Assembly (NCBI GenBank): GCA_035252155.1
Contig: DATFDL010000183.1
Span: forward strand, 1-17,198
Source: JAICLL01 sp035252155
GTDB lineage: Bacteria; Planctomycetota; Planctomycetia; Pirellulales; JAICIG01
Length of the DNA stretch: 17,198 nt
Reading direction: 5' to 3'
Shown here piece after piece: positions 1 to 6,935 of the stretch. The position numbers and the translations under genes are program-made. The notes under the pieces are model-generated. The model saw only the letters and a list, made by a program, of their open reading frames with translations, had not been told where the DNA came from and made no database searches. How positions within the stretch are numbered: position 1 is the stretch's first letter; each line of letters starts with the position of its first letter.

Positions 1-3
1 CAG

Positions 4-85
4 CGGAGGGCATGGGAGTCGAACCCACAACCGGTTTCCCGGCACCTGATTTCGAGTCAGGCCGCTAGCCATTCGCTTACCCTCC
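4..85 (-). tRNA. tRNA-Ser (anticodon CGA)
   Basis: Read on the minus strand, this folds as a class II tRNA. The acceptor arm runs from GGAGGGT (85-79) to GCCCTCC, with discriminator G at position 4. The anticodon arm is CCTGA-CTCGAAA-TCAGG, which gives anticodon CGA and decodes UCG. A long variable arm (GCCGG-GAAA-CCGGT) and a T arm with GGTTCGACTCCC follow. The long variable arm and the G discriminator both fit serine identity. CCA is not encoded; the bases after the discriminator are CTG, so CCA would be added post-transcriptionally. The acceptor has a T-G wobble at its seventh pair. Confidence 0.95.
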
Positions 86-98
86 GAACCCGAATTTG

Positions 99-127
99 AA
101 TCTAATACTCGCCCCCGCGATTGGCAA
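99..127 (-). promoter_or_regulatory. Sigma70-type promoter of the tRNA-Ser gene
   Basis: On the minus strand, TTGCCA (127-122) and TAGATT (104-99) are separated by exactly 17 nt. This matches the TTGACA/TATAAT consensus at 5/6 and 4/6 positions. The -10 box ends 13 nt before the tRNA 5' end, so a short trimmed leader is expected. The divergent CBS-domain gene begins at 191 and must use a start site within the same ~100-bp gap. I see no equally good promoter for it. Confidence 0.6.
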
Positions 128-190
128 GCTCGCAAATTGTAAGCTAGGGTTGCGAAGCGAAATTCCAAGTTTGGGAGGCTTGCCGCAGAT

Positions 191-709
191 ATGGACCGAC
201 TCGACCGTAAACGCCAGCAAGTTTTAGAGGCCCTCGGCGAACTCATCGAGCAGGGCCAAGACCGCCTCAGGGTCGGCCAAGTGATGACGCCCGATCCGGC
301 CTGCATCTCGGCCGACGCCAGCATTCTCGAGCTAGTGCGGCTGTTTCACGCCAAAGAATTTCGTCACCCGCTGGTCACCGACGCCGAGGGCAACCTGATC
401 GGCGTGGTCAGCGATCGCGACGTGATCCGCTGCTTCGGGCCGGCCAAGTATCCGCCTGAAGAAGTGCTGCGGGGCATCACCGCCGCCGAGATCATGAGCA
501 CCGACGTCGTCACCGCTTCGCCGGACGATCTGCTCGAGCAAGCGATCGAGCAGTTGTTCGGCTACGGCATCAACTGCCTGCCGGTGGTATCGGGCGGACG
601 GCTGGTAGGAATCTTGACGACCACCGACCTGTACGTGGTGCTGGAAGCGATGCTCAAGACGTTTCGGCGGTCACCTACCCGTGGGGTGGCACATGCCGCC
701 GCGCGTTAG
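191..709 (+). CDS. Two-CBS-domain protein
   Basis: A 172-aa soluble protein made almost only of a CBS pair (Bateman module). CBS1 is about residues 28-82 (VMTPDPACIS, then the typical LIGVVSDRDVIRCF end). CBS2 is about 98-156 (IMSTDVVTAS, then LVGILTTTDLYVVL). Residues 1-27 are a charged helix and the last ~15 residues look disordered. CBS pairs generally bind adenosine nucleotides and report energy or ionic state. With no fused effector domain the partner cannot be named. The start is supported by GGGAGG at 173-178, 12 nt upstream. The gene lies alone, divergent from tRNA-Ser, with a 409-bp gap after it. The family call is firm and the biological role is unknown. Confidence 0.92.
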   Translation: MDRLDRKRQQVLEALGELIEQGQDRLRVGQVMTPDPACISADASILELVRLFHAKEFRHPLVTDAEGNLIGVVSDRDVIRCFGPAKYPPEEVLRGITAAEIMSTDVVTASPDDLLEQAIEQLFGYGINCLPVVSGGRLVGILTTTDLYVVLEAMLKTFRRSPTRGVAHAAAR

Positions 710-1118
710 ACCGGTCGCGCCAAGCAAGCAGCCGCGCGTACGGACAACCGATTCCGCGGATCTTGCCATCTGTAGGGAACGGACTCCGTGCCGTTCCGTG
801 TAGGGCGGGGCAACGTCGAATCGCAGATCCCGGAACGCCACGGAGTGCGTTCCCTACAGACGTTGGGAGCGTACATGGCCGGTCTAGGACATCACCGCGC
901 CTGAGTCCCGACCACCCGAGCATTCGTGCTCACCTATCGTCGCTTTGCCCGCCTTGTGCCGCTCGTGCGGCGTCACGGCGTGACTCGCAATCTGCGGATT
1001 CTTGCGGTTTGCCTCACGGTGTTGGCCACCGAGGAAAGCGTGCGCCGCCGTTCGCTGTCACGCCGATACAGTAAGTGTATTGCGGATTTCGGCATCCAGC
1101 CTCGCAGGAAAACTAAGC
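710..1118. other. Intergenic stretch with one palindromic repeat
   Basis: There is no credible gene here. Open frames in this stretch are rich in Arg/Ser/Pro and have no ribosome sites. The only clear structure is the inverted repeat at 769-860. The part at 861-1118 has no motif I recognise. A promoter for the gene at 1119 should lie in it but is not obvious. Confidence 0.5.
769..860. repeat. REP-like inverted repeat, 30-bp arms
   Basis: The arms at 769-798 and 831-860 are reverse complements at 28 of 30 positions, separated by 32 bp. Each arm can also fold on itself around a CTCCG or CGGAG core (AACGGACTCCGTGCCGTT in the left arm, AACGCCACGGAGTGCGTT read in from the right arm). The element is therefore two small hairpins in inverted orientation. 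It lies between a finished gene and the next gene, with no T tract, so it is not a classical terminator. Confidence 0.8.
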
Positions 1119-1439
1119 ATGGCGAAAGACATCGTTCGAGTGGTGACGCGCGGGACCGACGGCAAGCTGCGCATCAAGGATTACAACAAGGCCGAATCGC
1201 TGGCCAAGATGCACACGCAAGTGGGCATCGACGATTGCAGCACCGATCTGGGTTTGCGGGGACTCCCGGTGTTTCGCGGGCTGATTGGCCCCATGCCCGA
1301 AGGCAAAAACGTCATCCGCTACGAATCGCCCGAAGTGTTCGAGACGCTCACCAAAGAATGGAGCACGGCGAAGTCGGCCCGCCGTCGGTCGCCCTCGGCC
1401 CAGCCCGCCGACGAGTCCGTGCAAACGGTCAGTAACTAA
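1119..1439 (+). CDS. Small conserved-looking protein of unknown function
   Basis: A 106-aa protein starting MAKDIVRVVTRGTDGKLRIK. The frame is open further upstream to 1002, but the ATG at 1119 is chosen. It has AGGAAA at 1106-1111, and the upstream extension is compositionally unlike a protein start. Residues 1-85 look globular with mixed charge, and the two cysteine-region residues (DDCSTD) are not a metal motif. Residues 86-106 are Ser/Arg/Pro-rich and probably disordered. No membrane segment or signal peptide is seen. I do not recognise the family. The stop codon lies 8 nt inside the 3' end of the convergent ThDP-enzyme gene, so the two reading frames overlap tail to tail by 11 nt. Confidence 0.72.
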   Translation: MAKDIVRVVTRGTDGKLRIKDYNKAESLAKMHTQVGIDDCSTDLGLRGLPVFRGLIGPMPEGKNVIRYESPEVFETLTKEWSTAKSARRRSPSAQPADESVQTVSN

Positions 1440-3132
1440 GCTTCGCGGGGGCGGACCTTTCGATCGGCACCTCGAACAGCCGCGGAGTGTCGCCCGCCAG
1501 CGAGTCGGAGACGCGCTGGCTCAATTCATCGGGCTCCGTCAGGCGTTGTGCTTCGACGCCCAATGAACGGGCCAGCCCGATCAGGTCGATCTCGGGGCCG
1601 ATTAAGTCGACTCCCTCAAACCGGCCAGCCAGCGCCTGCGGCAAGCCCAATTGCTGAGCGCCGACTTTCAAGATTTGGTATTGAGCGTTGTTGGGAATGA
1701 CAAAGGTGACGGGCAGCCGATACCGGGCGGCCGTCCATAATCCCTGAATGCCGTACATCGCGGCGCCCTCGCCCAGCAGGGCCAGCACGGGGCGGTCGGG
1801 CCAGGCCAGCTTCACGCCCAACGCGCAGCCGAGTCCCCAGCCTAAGGCCCAACCGCGATGCGCGAAATAGCCCGACGTGTTTTTTAGCACGCCCAACCGC
1901 TCGAAGTAGGTGTTTGTCGTGGTGACGGCCTCTTCGACGACAGCCACGTTGTCGGGCAGCACGCGAGCCAGGCTCGACATCAAGGTCAGCGGCGTCATGG
2001 GCCGGCGGCCGTGTTCTGCTTCGGCCCGCTGGCGAAGCTGTTGTTGCGCCGCGCGGCGAGATTCGCCGCGGGACTGCATGCGAACGCGGGCCGCCTCGAT
2101 CGCCGACGGCGAGAGCAGCTCGTCGATCAGTGGCACCAGCTCCGCCAGCCCCGCTTGTGGATCGCCGATCAGCCCGACTTCGAGCGGATAGTTTTTGCCA
2201 AGCTGCCAGGGATCGTGTTCGAGATGAATCAGCCGCAGATGTTCGGGCAGCGGCCGAGCCGGCTCGAAATAAACATATTGCCGCAGCAGGTCCATGCCCA
2301 CCACCAGCAGCACATCGAACTCGTCCAACCGCTTTCGGACGTCGGGGGACCAGAGCGGCAGGGCATGCGCATAGAGCGGGTGATCGGCGGGAAAGCCGAG
2401 CCGGCCATGCGTGGTGCCCGACTCGGTGAACACCGCGGCCCCTAGCCGTTCGGCCAGCGAGACGACCTCGCTCACGGCGTCGGCCTCGACCACCCGGCTG
2501 CCCGAAAGAATGGCTGGGTTGCGGGCCGCGGCCAACAGCTCAGCCGCGCGGCGCAAAGCGTCGCGGGGCGGACGCACGCGCCGGTCAGGCAGCGCCGGTA
2601 TCGAAAGGTCAAGTTGGCCAACTTCTGTTTGCAGATCGATCGGCAGCGAGAGAAACACGGGACCGGTGGGCGGCGTCAGAGCGGTCTGCACCGCGCGGCG
2701 CACCGCGCTGGGTAGGTCTTCGAGGCGCTCGATCTCGGCGGCCCATTTGGTCCAGGGACGAGCGACCGACACCATATCGGACCACAGGATCGGCTCTTCG
2801 AACTTCAGCCGCCGGTCTTGCTGGCCGGCCGTGACCAACAACGGCGTGCCGGCGCGGTAGGCGTTGTAGAGCATGCCCATGCCATTGCCTAGGCCGCAAC
2901 TGATGTGCAGGTTGACCACGCCCAGCGAGCGCGATGCCTGGGCATAGCCGTCGGCCATCGCCACGACGGGCACTTCTTGCAGGCCCAGTAGATATTGAAT
3001 GCGGCGGTCGGCGGCTAGCGCGTCCATCAGCGGCAGTTCGGTCGTGCCCGGATTGCCGAACAGATACCGCACGCCGGCCGCGACGAGCATGTCAATGAGG
3101 GCCTGCGCTCCGCTGGTAGTCTTGGTGGCCAT
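1429..3132 (-). CDS. ThDP-dependent enzyme, benzoylformate decarboxylase / acetolactate synthase-like
   Basis: A 567-aa protein, full length for the ThDP decarboxylase/acetolactate synthase superfamily. The N-terminal Pyr domain (about 1-175) has FGNPGTTELP, the catalytic Glu in GLQE (E53) and NLHISCG (H76). A central domain (about 185-345) follows. The C-terminal PP domain has GEG at 454-456 and NN at 481-482, the usual Mg-ThDP motif except that GDG is GEG. By remembered alignment, Pseudomonas putida benzoylformate decarboxylase is the closest well-known relative: Glu47 and His70 have counterparts, Ser26 is Thr30, and His281 appears to be Tyr. Decarboxylation or carboligation of a 2-keto acid is likely, but the substrate is open. 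It may be co-transcribed with the CoA-binding and HEAT-repeat genes upstream, across a 132-bp gap that holds hairpins. Confidence 0.9.
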   Translation of the reverse strand: MATKTTSGAQALIDMLVAAGVRYLFGNPGTTELPLMDALAADRRIQYLLGLQEVPVVAMADGYAQASRSLGVVNLHISCGLGNGMGMLYNAYRAGTPLLVTAGQQDRRLKFEEPILWSDMVSVARPWTKWAAEIERLEDLPSAVRRAVQTALTPPTGPVFLSLPIDLQTEVGQLDLSIPALPDRRVRPPRDALRRAAELLAAARNPAILSGSRVVEADAVSEVVSLAERLGAAVFTESGTTHGRLGFPADHPLYAHALPLWSPDVRKRLDEFDVLLVVGMDLLRQYVYFEPARPLPEHLRLIHLEHDPWQLGKNYPLEVGLIGDPQAGLAELVPLIDELLSPSAIEAARVRMQSRGESRRAAQQQLRQRAEAEHGRRPMTPLTLMSSLARVLPDNVAVVEEAVTTTNTYFERLGVLKNTSGYFAHRGWALGWGLGCALGVKLAWPDRPVLALLGEGAAMYGIQGLWTAARYRLPVTFVIPNNAQYQILKVGAQQLGLPQALAGRFEGVDLIGPEIDLIGLARSLGVEAQRLTEPDELSQRVSDSLAGDTPRLFEVPIERSAPAKLSY

Positions 3133-3174
3133 GCGACCAAGTTAACCGATGCCGAAGGGTTCGGCCATCGTAGA

Positions 3175-3236
3175 CATCACACTCCGTGTGATGCTGACGC
3201 CGGAGGCGTCGGGCAGGCATCATGCGGAGCATGATG
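3175..3236. repeat. Triple hairpin repeat with TCC/GGA triloops
   Basis: Three perfect hairpins lie side by side. The first is CATCACAC-TCC-GTGTGATG (3175-3193), the second GACGCC-GGA-GGCGTC (3196-3210), and the third CATCATGC-GGA-GCATGATG (3218-3236). Stems are 8, 6 and 8 bp and each loop is a triplet closed by a C-G pair. The first loop is complementary to the other two. The element lies between the CoA-binding gene and the ThDP-enzyme gene. With no U tract, attenuation or mRNA processing is possible but not shown. Confidence 0.85.
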
Positions 3237-3264
3237 GCTACGGTGGTCGATGGCTACGCTGGCA

Positions 3265-3639
3265 TTAGCCGAACTGGCTGGGACTGACGCCCAGCGCCAC
3301 AATGCTGCACGCCTGAACCACATTCAGGCCGAGTGCGTGCGCCCGTTCGATGAGCTCGGCGCTTTCGCTGCCGGGGTTGAGCCATAGCTCGTCGCATCCT
3401 TTGGCGGCGATCTCATCGAGCAGCTTCAGGCCCAGCGGCGGTGGCAGATAAACGCTGACCCGATCGAAGTGGTCGATGGGTACGTCGACCAGCCGGGCGT
3501 AGGCTTTTTGCCCCTCGATCTCACCGCCCTTGGGATTAATGGGATAGACGTCATAACCTTGCTGCAAGTGGGCGCGCACCGACTTGTTGCCAAATTTCGA
3601 GCGATCGGCGCTGGCGCCGAGAATGGCGACGGTGGGCAT
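3265..3639 (-). CDS. CoA-binding domain protein (YccU-like)
   Basis: A 124-aa single-domain Rossmann protein of the CoA_binding_2 family. The N-terminus VAILGASADRSKFGNKSVRA is the nucleotide-loop region. YDVYPINPK, then VSVYLPPP, and DELWLNPGSESAELIERA are the usual conserved blocks, and a cysteine sits in VVQACS near the C-terminus. Family members bind CoA or act as small CoA-linked switches, and no catalytic role is established for most. The ATG at 3639 follows the TAG stop of the HEAT-repeat gene by 2 nt, so the two genes are almost certainly one transcript. The length is normal for the family. Confidence 0.92.
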   Translation of the reverse strand: MPTVAILGASADRSKFGNKSVRAHLQQGYDVYPINPKGGEIEGQKAYARLVDVPIDHFDRVSVYLPPPLGLKLLDEIAAKGCDELWLNPGSESAELIERAHALGLNVVQACSIVALGVSPSQFG

Positions 3640-3641
3640 GG

Positions 3642-4847
3642 CTAATCGCGGCGGGCGTTGAGGCTAAGCGACCGCTTCTGGCCCGTGTACCAGCTCTTCC
3701 AGGCGGCCACGTTGTAGTCGTAGTTCTGCCCGCCAGTTATTTGCACCAGCGCTTGCAGTACATCTTCGTTGTTGTGATAGACGACCTCGATCTTAGGCCC
3801 GTTGTTGCCAAAACTCATGCCGCCGCCCAGCGGTTGGCCGTTCATGCTGCCGAACGTCGCTTGATAGCCGCCTTGCCCGGCCGGGGCAACCTGGTATTCG
3901 TGCCGCGTGATCAGCGCGTCGATCAAGGGCAGCACCGCCGAGCGGTCCTTCAAGCGACCCAAGGCAAGGGCCGCTCGATTGACGATCGGGTTTCGCTTGT
4001 CTTGCAGGTGGTCGATGTAAAAGTCGGTGAAAGACGGCGTCGGCTTCTCGCAGATGTGGTCGAGGCACGTGAGCCGCACTTCTTCATACGGATCGCGGAG
4101 CGAACCTTCGAGCAAGATCTTCCATGCCTGCGGCGTGCCGATGCGGGCGAGCGCATCGAGATACCGCTTGCGATAATCTTCGACCGGTTCATTCGACAAC
4201 GCTTTTGCCAAGGCGTCGACGGCATAGGGATCGTTGATTTCATCGATCTTCGCCAGTGCCTCCGCCTCGCGTCCTTCGTTCATCCAGACGCGCAATCGCT
4301 TCAGCCGCTGACGCCACTCTTTCTGGGCTAATTCGGTCGTCCGCTCGCGCTCGCGCAGCTCGACCTCTTGGGGCGTCATCCAGTCGCCCTGGTAGAGTAC
4401 GTAGCCTTGAGATTCCCAGAATTGCCGCCGCGAACGCCAGACGCCGCCCACCCGAACGTGGTTGAGCATCAGATGTGCCTGGGCATGTTCGGGATCGATC
4501 TCCAGCACGCGCTTCAAATGCCGATCGCGCTCGGCATTGAGATGATGGTCGCGGCACCAAACGGCCAACTCCATCTGCCCTTCGACATTGTCGGCAGCGG
4601 TGTGACGTTTCTTTTCATACTCCTCTTTAGCTTCGTTCTGACGGATGACCTCGCGGACTTGCGACTTGTCGAAGGTCAGTCGGCCGCCCCCGACTTCGAG
4701 CACGTATTTTTGACGAGGCGATTCCTTGGGGTTGAGCAGTTTGCCTTCGATATGGCCTCCGTTTTTGAGTTCCACCACTTCGCCAAGGGCGGAGCCGCCA
4801 GCGACCGCCAATAACCCCATCAGGACGAATGCTAGTGGTTTTGGCAT
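3642..4847 (-). CDS. Secreted HEAT-repeat protein
   Basis: A 401-aa exported protein. The open frame continues upstream to 5120, but that part runs through a palindromic repeat. The ATG at 4847 is chosen because it begins a clear signal peptide (MPKPLAFVLMGLLAVAGGSALG), with GAGG about 9 nt before it. The mature protein begins with EVVELKNGGHIEGKLL, a small beta-type motif common in planctomycete secreted proteins. Next come a TPR-like helical stretch (about 95-125), a charged coiled region (about 155-200) and HEAT-like repeats (about 235-310, for example NRAALALGRLKDRSAVLPLI). A Gly/Asn-rich linker then leads to a conserved-looking end, YNVAAWKSWY. It is probably a periplasmic or envelope scaffold, and its partner is unknown. 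Confidence 0.85.
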   Translation of the reverse strand: MPKPLAFVLMGLLAVAGGSALGEVVELKNGGHIEGKLLNPKESPRQKYVLEVGGGRLTFDKSQVREVIRQNEAKEEYEKKRHTAADNVEGQMELAVWCRDHHLNAERDRHLKRVLEIDPEHAQAHLMLNHVRVGGVWRSRRQFWESQGYVLYQGDWMTPQEVELRERERTTELAQKEWRQRLKRLRVWMNEGREAEALAKIDEINDPYAVDALAKALSNEPVEDYRKRYLDALARIGTPQAWKILLEGSLRDPYEEVRLTCLDHICEKPTPSFTDFYIDHLQDKRNPIVNRAALALGRLKDRSAVLPLIDALITRHEYQVAPAGQGGYQATFGSMNGQPLGGGMSFGNNGPKIEVVYHNNEDVLQALVQITGGQNYDYNVAAWKSWYTGQKRSLSLNARRD

Positions 4848-4956
4848 GGATAAGGCCTCGTCGAGATCGCTGCCTGGCGGCCGGTTGTTCTTATTATAGT
4901 CGGCTGCGCCGCGAATGGGCAATAAAACGGCGACTTGCGAGGGCCACCAGCCGGCT

Positions 4957-5039
4957 GGTAGCTCCGGGCCTTGTGCCCGGTAGTTCCATCGTGCCAACTG
5001 CGCCAGGCCAACCGGCCGTCCACAAGGGCCGGGGCTACC
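4957..5039. repeat. Palindromic repeat, CTTGT/ACAAG family, copy 1
   Basis: The left arm begins GGTAGCTCCGGGCCTTGTGC at 4957 and folds as CCGGGC-CTTGT-GCCCGG. The right arm ends ACAAGGGCCGGGGCTACC at 5039 and is its approximate reverse complement. The spacer holds ordinary sequence. A second, enlarged copy with nearly the same arms lies at 15229-15404, which shows this is a dispersed family. The element fills the 364-bp gap (4848-5211) between the divergent HEAT-repeat and acyltransferase genes. I see no clear promoter for either gene in this gap. Confidence 0.85.
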
Positions 5040-5211
5040 GCCCGTCGACTGATCGTGCAATACAATGGAGGGCGTTCCTGAATGGGTTTTGATGGCAAGC
5101 CACTTGTGCCAGAGGCGCACCGCCCTCTATGCTACGGACAGATGGCGTCGGCGCCGGGCATCTTGCACCCGCCGCCCCCTGGATGAGCGCGTCGACCGCG
5201 AGCGGCGAACT

Positions 5212-6396
5212 ATGGAAAGCAAGCTGGCAGAACGGCCCGCCGGGAACACCGACGTCGGCCGTATCAGCGAGGTGCAAGTCGTCCCAGTTCGCTGCGGCCG
5301 CGACGTGGACCGGTTCGTGCGGCTGCCCTGGTCGATCTACGCAAGCGACCCCTGCTGGGCGCCCCCCCTGCTGATCGAGCGGAAAGATTTCATCAATCCC
5401 AAGCAGCATCCATTCTATTCGCACGGCGCCGCGGCCCAGTTTCTGGCCGTACGCGCCGGGCGAGTCGTCGGCCGAATCATGGCCAGCGACGACCCGAACT
5501 ACAACCGTGAGCACCAGGCGAACGTCGGCTGCTTCGGGATGTTCGAATCGATTGACGATGAGGGCGTGGCCGCAGCCCTGCTCGATGCCGCCGCCGACTG
5601 GCTGCGCTCGCGCGGCCGGAACGTGCTTCGGGGGCCGATCGATTATTCGCTCAATTACAATTGTGGGCTGCTGATCGACGGGTTCGATACGCCCCCGCGA
5701 ATCATGATGAATCACAACCCGCCGTACTATGCACATCTTTTGCAGTCGTGGGGGCTGGCAAAGGCCAAAGACATGTACGCCTGGTGGTTCGACGCCCGCC
5801 AGCCCGTGTTGGCCGAATGGCGTCGCCGCGCCGAGCGTCTCGCGAAGCGGGTGCGTTTCTCGGTCCGTCCGCTGCGAATGAACCAGCTAAGTGCCGAAAT
5901 CCAGCGCTGCAAGGAGGTCTACAACGCCGCCTGGGAACAAAGCTGGGGTTTCGTCAAAATGACCGATGCGGAGTTCAACTATCTGGCCAAGCACTTGAAG
6001 CTGATCGCGATGCCCGAGTTGCTGCTCTTGGCCGAGGCCGAAGGGCGGCCGATCGGTTTTTCGATGACGCTGCCCGACCTGAATGAGGCGCTGCGACCCT
6101 TGAACGGTCGGCTGTTTCGGTGGGGTCTGCCGGTGGGCCTGCTTCGGCTGAACCGCAGCCGCCGCCAAATTCACACGGCGCGATTGCTGGTGCTAGGCGT
6201 GGTCGAACGTTTTCGCCGGCGGGGCGTGGCCGAAATGCTGATCTTGCGGACGCTCAACTACGGCCAAGACCAGGCACATTTCACCGGCGCCGAGTTGAGC
6301 TGGACCTTGGAAGACAACCATCTGATCAACCGCACCATCGAGTCGGTCGGCGGCAAGCGGTACAAGACGTACCGCATCTACGAGCGTGCGATCTAG
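5212..6396 (+). CDS. GNAT-superfamily N-acyltransferase
   Basis: A 394-aa protein with a GNAT-type C-terminal half. About residues 255-394 contain LLLLAEAEGRPIGF followed by ARLLVLGVVERFRRRGVAEM, where RFRRRGVA occupies the acetyl-CoA pyrophosphate-binding loop (motif A, Q/RxxGxG/A). The N-terminal half (about 20-200) resembles a second, degenerate GNAT fold, with FVRLPWSIYASDPCWAPPLL and DYSLNYNCGLLIDGFDTPP. This two-part layout and length match a family of uncharacterised bacterial acyltransferases. The frame is open upstream to 5065, but that segment is part of the palindrome-bearing gap. ATG 5212 places the start just before the conserved region, although its ribosome site is weak. Substrate is unknown. 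An 8-bp hairpin (6399-6418) begins 3 nt after the stop. Confidence 0.85.
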   Translation: MESKLAERPAGNTDVGRISEVQVVPVRCGRDVDRFVRLPWSIYASDPCWAPPLLIERKDFINPKQHPFYSHGAAAQFLAVRAGRVVGRIMASDDPNYNREHQANVGCFGMFESIDDEGVAAALLDAAADWLRSRGRNVLRGPIDYSLNYNCGLLIDGFDTPPRIMMNHNPPYYAHLLQSWGLAKAKDMYAWWFDARQPVLAEWRRRAERLAKRVRFSVRPLRMNQLSAEIQRCKEVYNAAWEQSWGFVKMTDAEFNYLAKHLKLIAMPELLLLAEAEGRPIGFSMTLPDLNEALRPLNGRLFRWGLPVGLLRLNRSRRQIHTARLLVLGVVERFRRRGVAEMLILRTLNYGQDQAHFTGAELSWTLEDNHLINRTIESVGGKRYKTYRIYERAI

Positions 6397-6648
6397 TAGA
6401 ACGGAATTCATTCCGTTCCATGATTTCGGCACGGTGTTTGCAAATACCCCCTCCCGACAAGCATTTCCTCTACAGAGAAGAGGGAAACCGTAACAGGGAA
6501 AGTTTGTTGTCCGGGGCCGGCTTGAAGAAGAGGCAAAACGCAACGCTTCGGATGCGGAAAGCTGGGAAAGGCCTACTGTTAGACGGCTTAGGAACAGAGA
6601 AGCCGGCTTCCTAGCGGGTCGAAAACCCTTCTGAATGCACGCAATTGT

Positions 6649-6692
6649 GACCAGTCGGGAGCTTTAGTCACCCTAAGGCTCCCGACTCGGTC
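6649..6692. repeat. Inverted repeat (hairpin)
   Basis: GACCAGTCGGGAGC (6649-6662) and GCTCCCGACTCGGTC (6678-6692) are complementary with one bulged base, around a 15-nt loop. The stem is GC-rich and long enough to be stable as RNA. No T tract follows. Confidence 0.7.
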
Positions 6693-6705
6693 AGTGCGTG
6701 TCGAA

Positions 6706-6741
6706 TGTATCGTTTCAATACATGTGTGCCGAAACGATACA
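6706..6741. repeat. Inverted repeat with perfect 11-bp arms
   Basis: TGTATCGTTTC (6706-6716) and GAAACGATACA (6731-6741) are perfect reverse complements around 14 nt. The arms are AT-richer than the surroundings. Such a dyad could be an operator or an RNA hairpin, but no regulator can be assigned. Confidence 0.7.
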
Positions 6742-6778
6742 CATCTCCCGTGTAGCGACTCGCTACAAGACTTGGTGG

Positions 6779-6818
6779 GTCAGGCTTTCTAGCCTGACGT
6801 CAGGCTAGAAAGCCTGAC
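6779..6818. repeat. Perfect 40-bp double palindrome
   Basis: GTCAGGCTTTCTAGCCTGAC (6779-6798) is followed without spacer by its exact reverse complement (6799-6818). Each 20-nt half also folds alone: an 8-bp GTCAGGCT/AGCCTGAC stem with loop TTCT in one half and AGAA in the other. The repeat lies about 120 bp before the DUF1080 gene. As DNA it could extrude a cruciform. It is probably a member of a dispersed family, but no second copy is in this window. Confidence 0.9.
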
Positions 6819-6935
6819 CTACGGTTTGCAATTCGTCCGACGGCGCGGTACGAAATCTCCGAACCCGATTTGCCAACGATTGTGGCTCCGCAGCCACGGT
6901 AAGATCGGGGGAGACTCCTTCGCTGAGACAACAAC

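Larger units (their letters stand above)
6397..6935. other. Gene-free, repeat-dense stretch
   Basis: No gene is supported in these 539 bp. They hold a run of inverted repeats: 6399-6418 (8-bp stem, TTCA loop, just after the upstream stop), 6516-6523 with 6600-6607 (GCCGGCTT/AAGCCGGC, enclosing 76 nt), 6649-6692, 6706-6741, and the perfect 40-bp palindrome at 6779-6818. The part at 6420-6600 is purine-rich on this strand and unlike the flanking genes. It may be a decayed gene or a non-coding RNA, but I cannot choose between these. The promoter of the DUF1080 gene must lie toward the right end. Confidence 0.5.

Noticed and set aside
4848..5120. Upstream extension of the HEAT-repeat protein frame
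   Set aside because: It is translated palindromic repeat and has no protein character. A signal peptide begins at the ATG at 4847.
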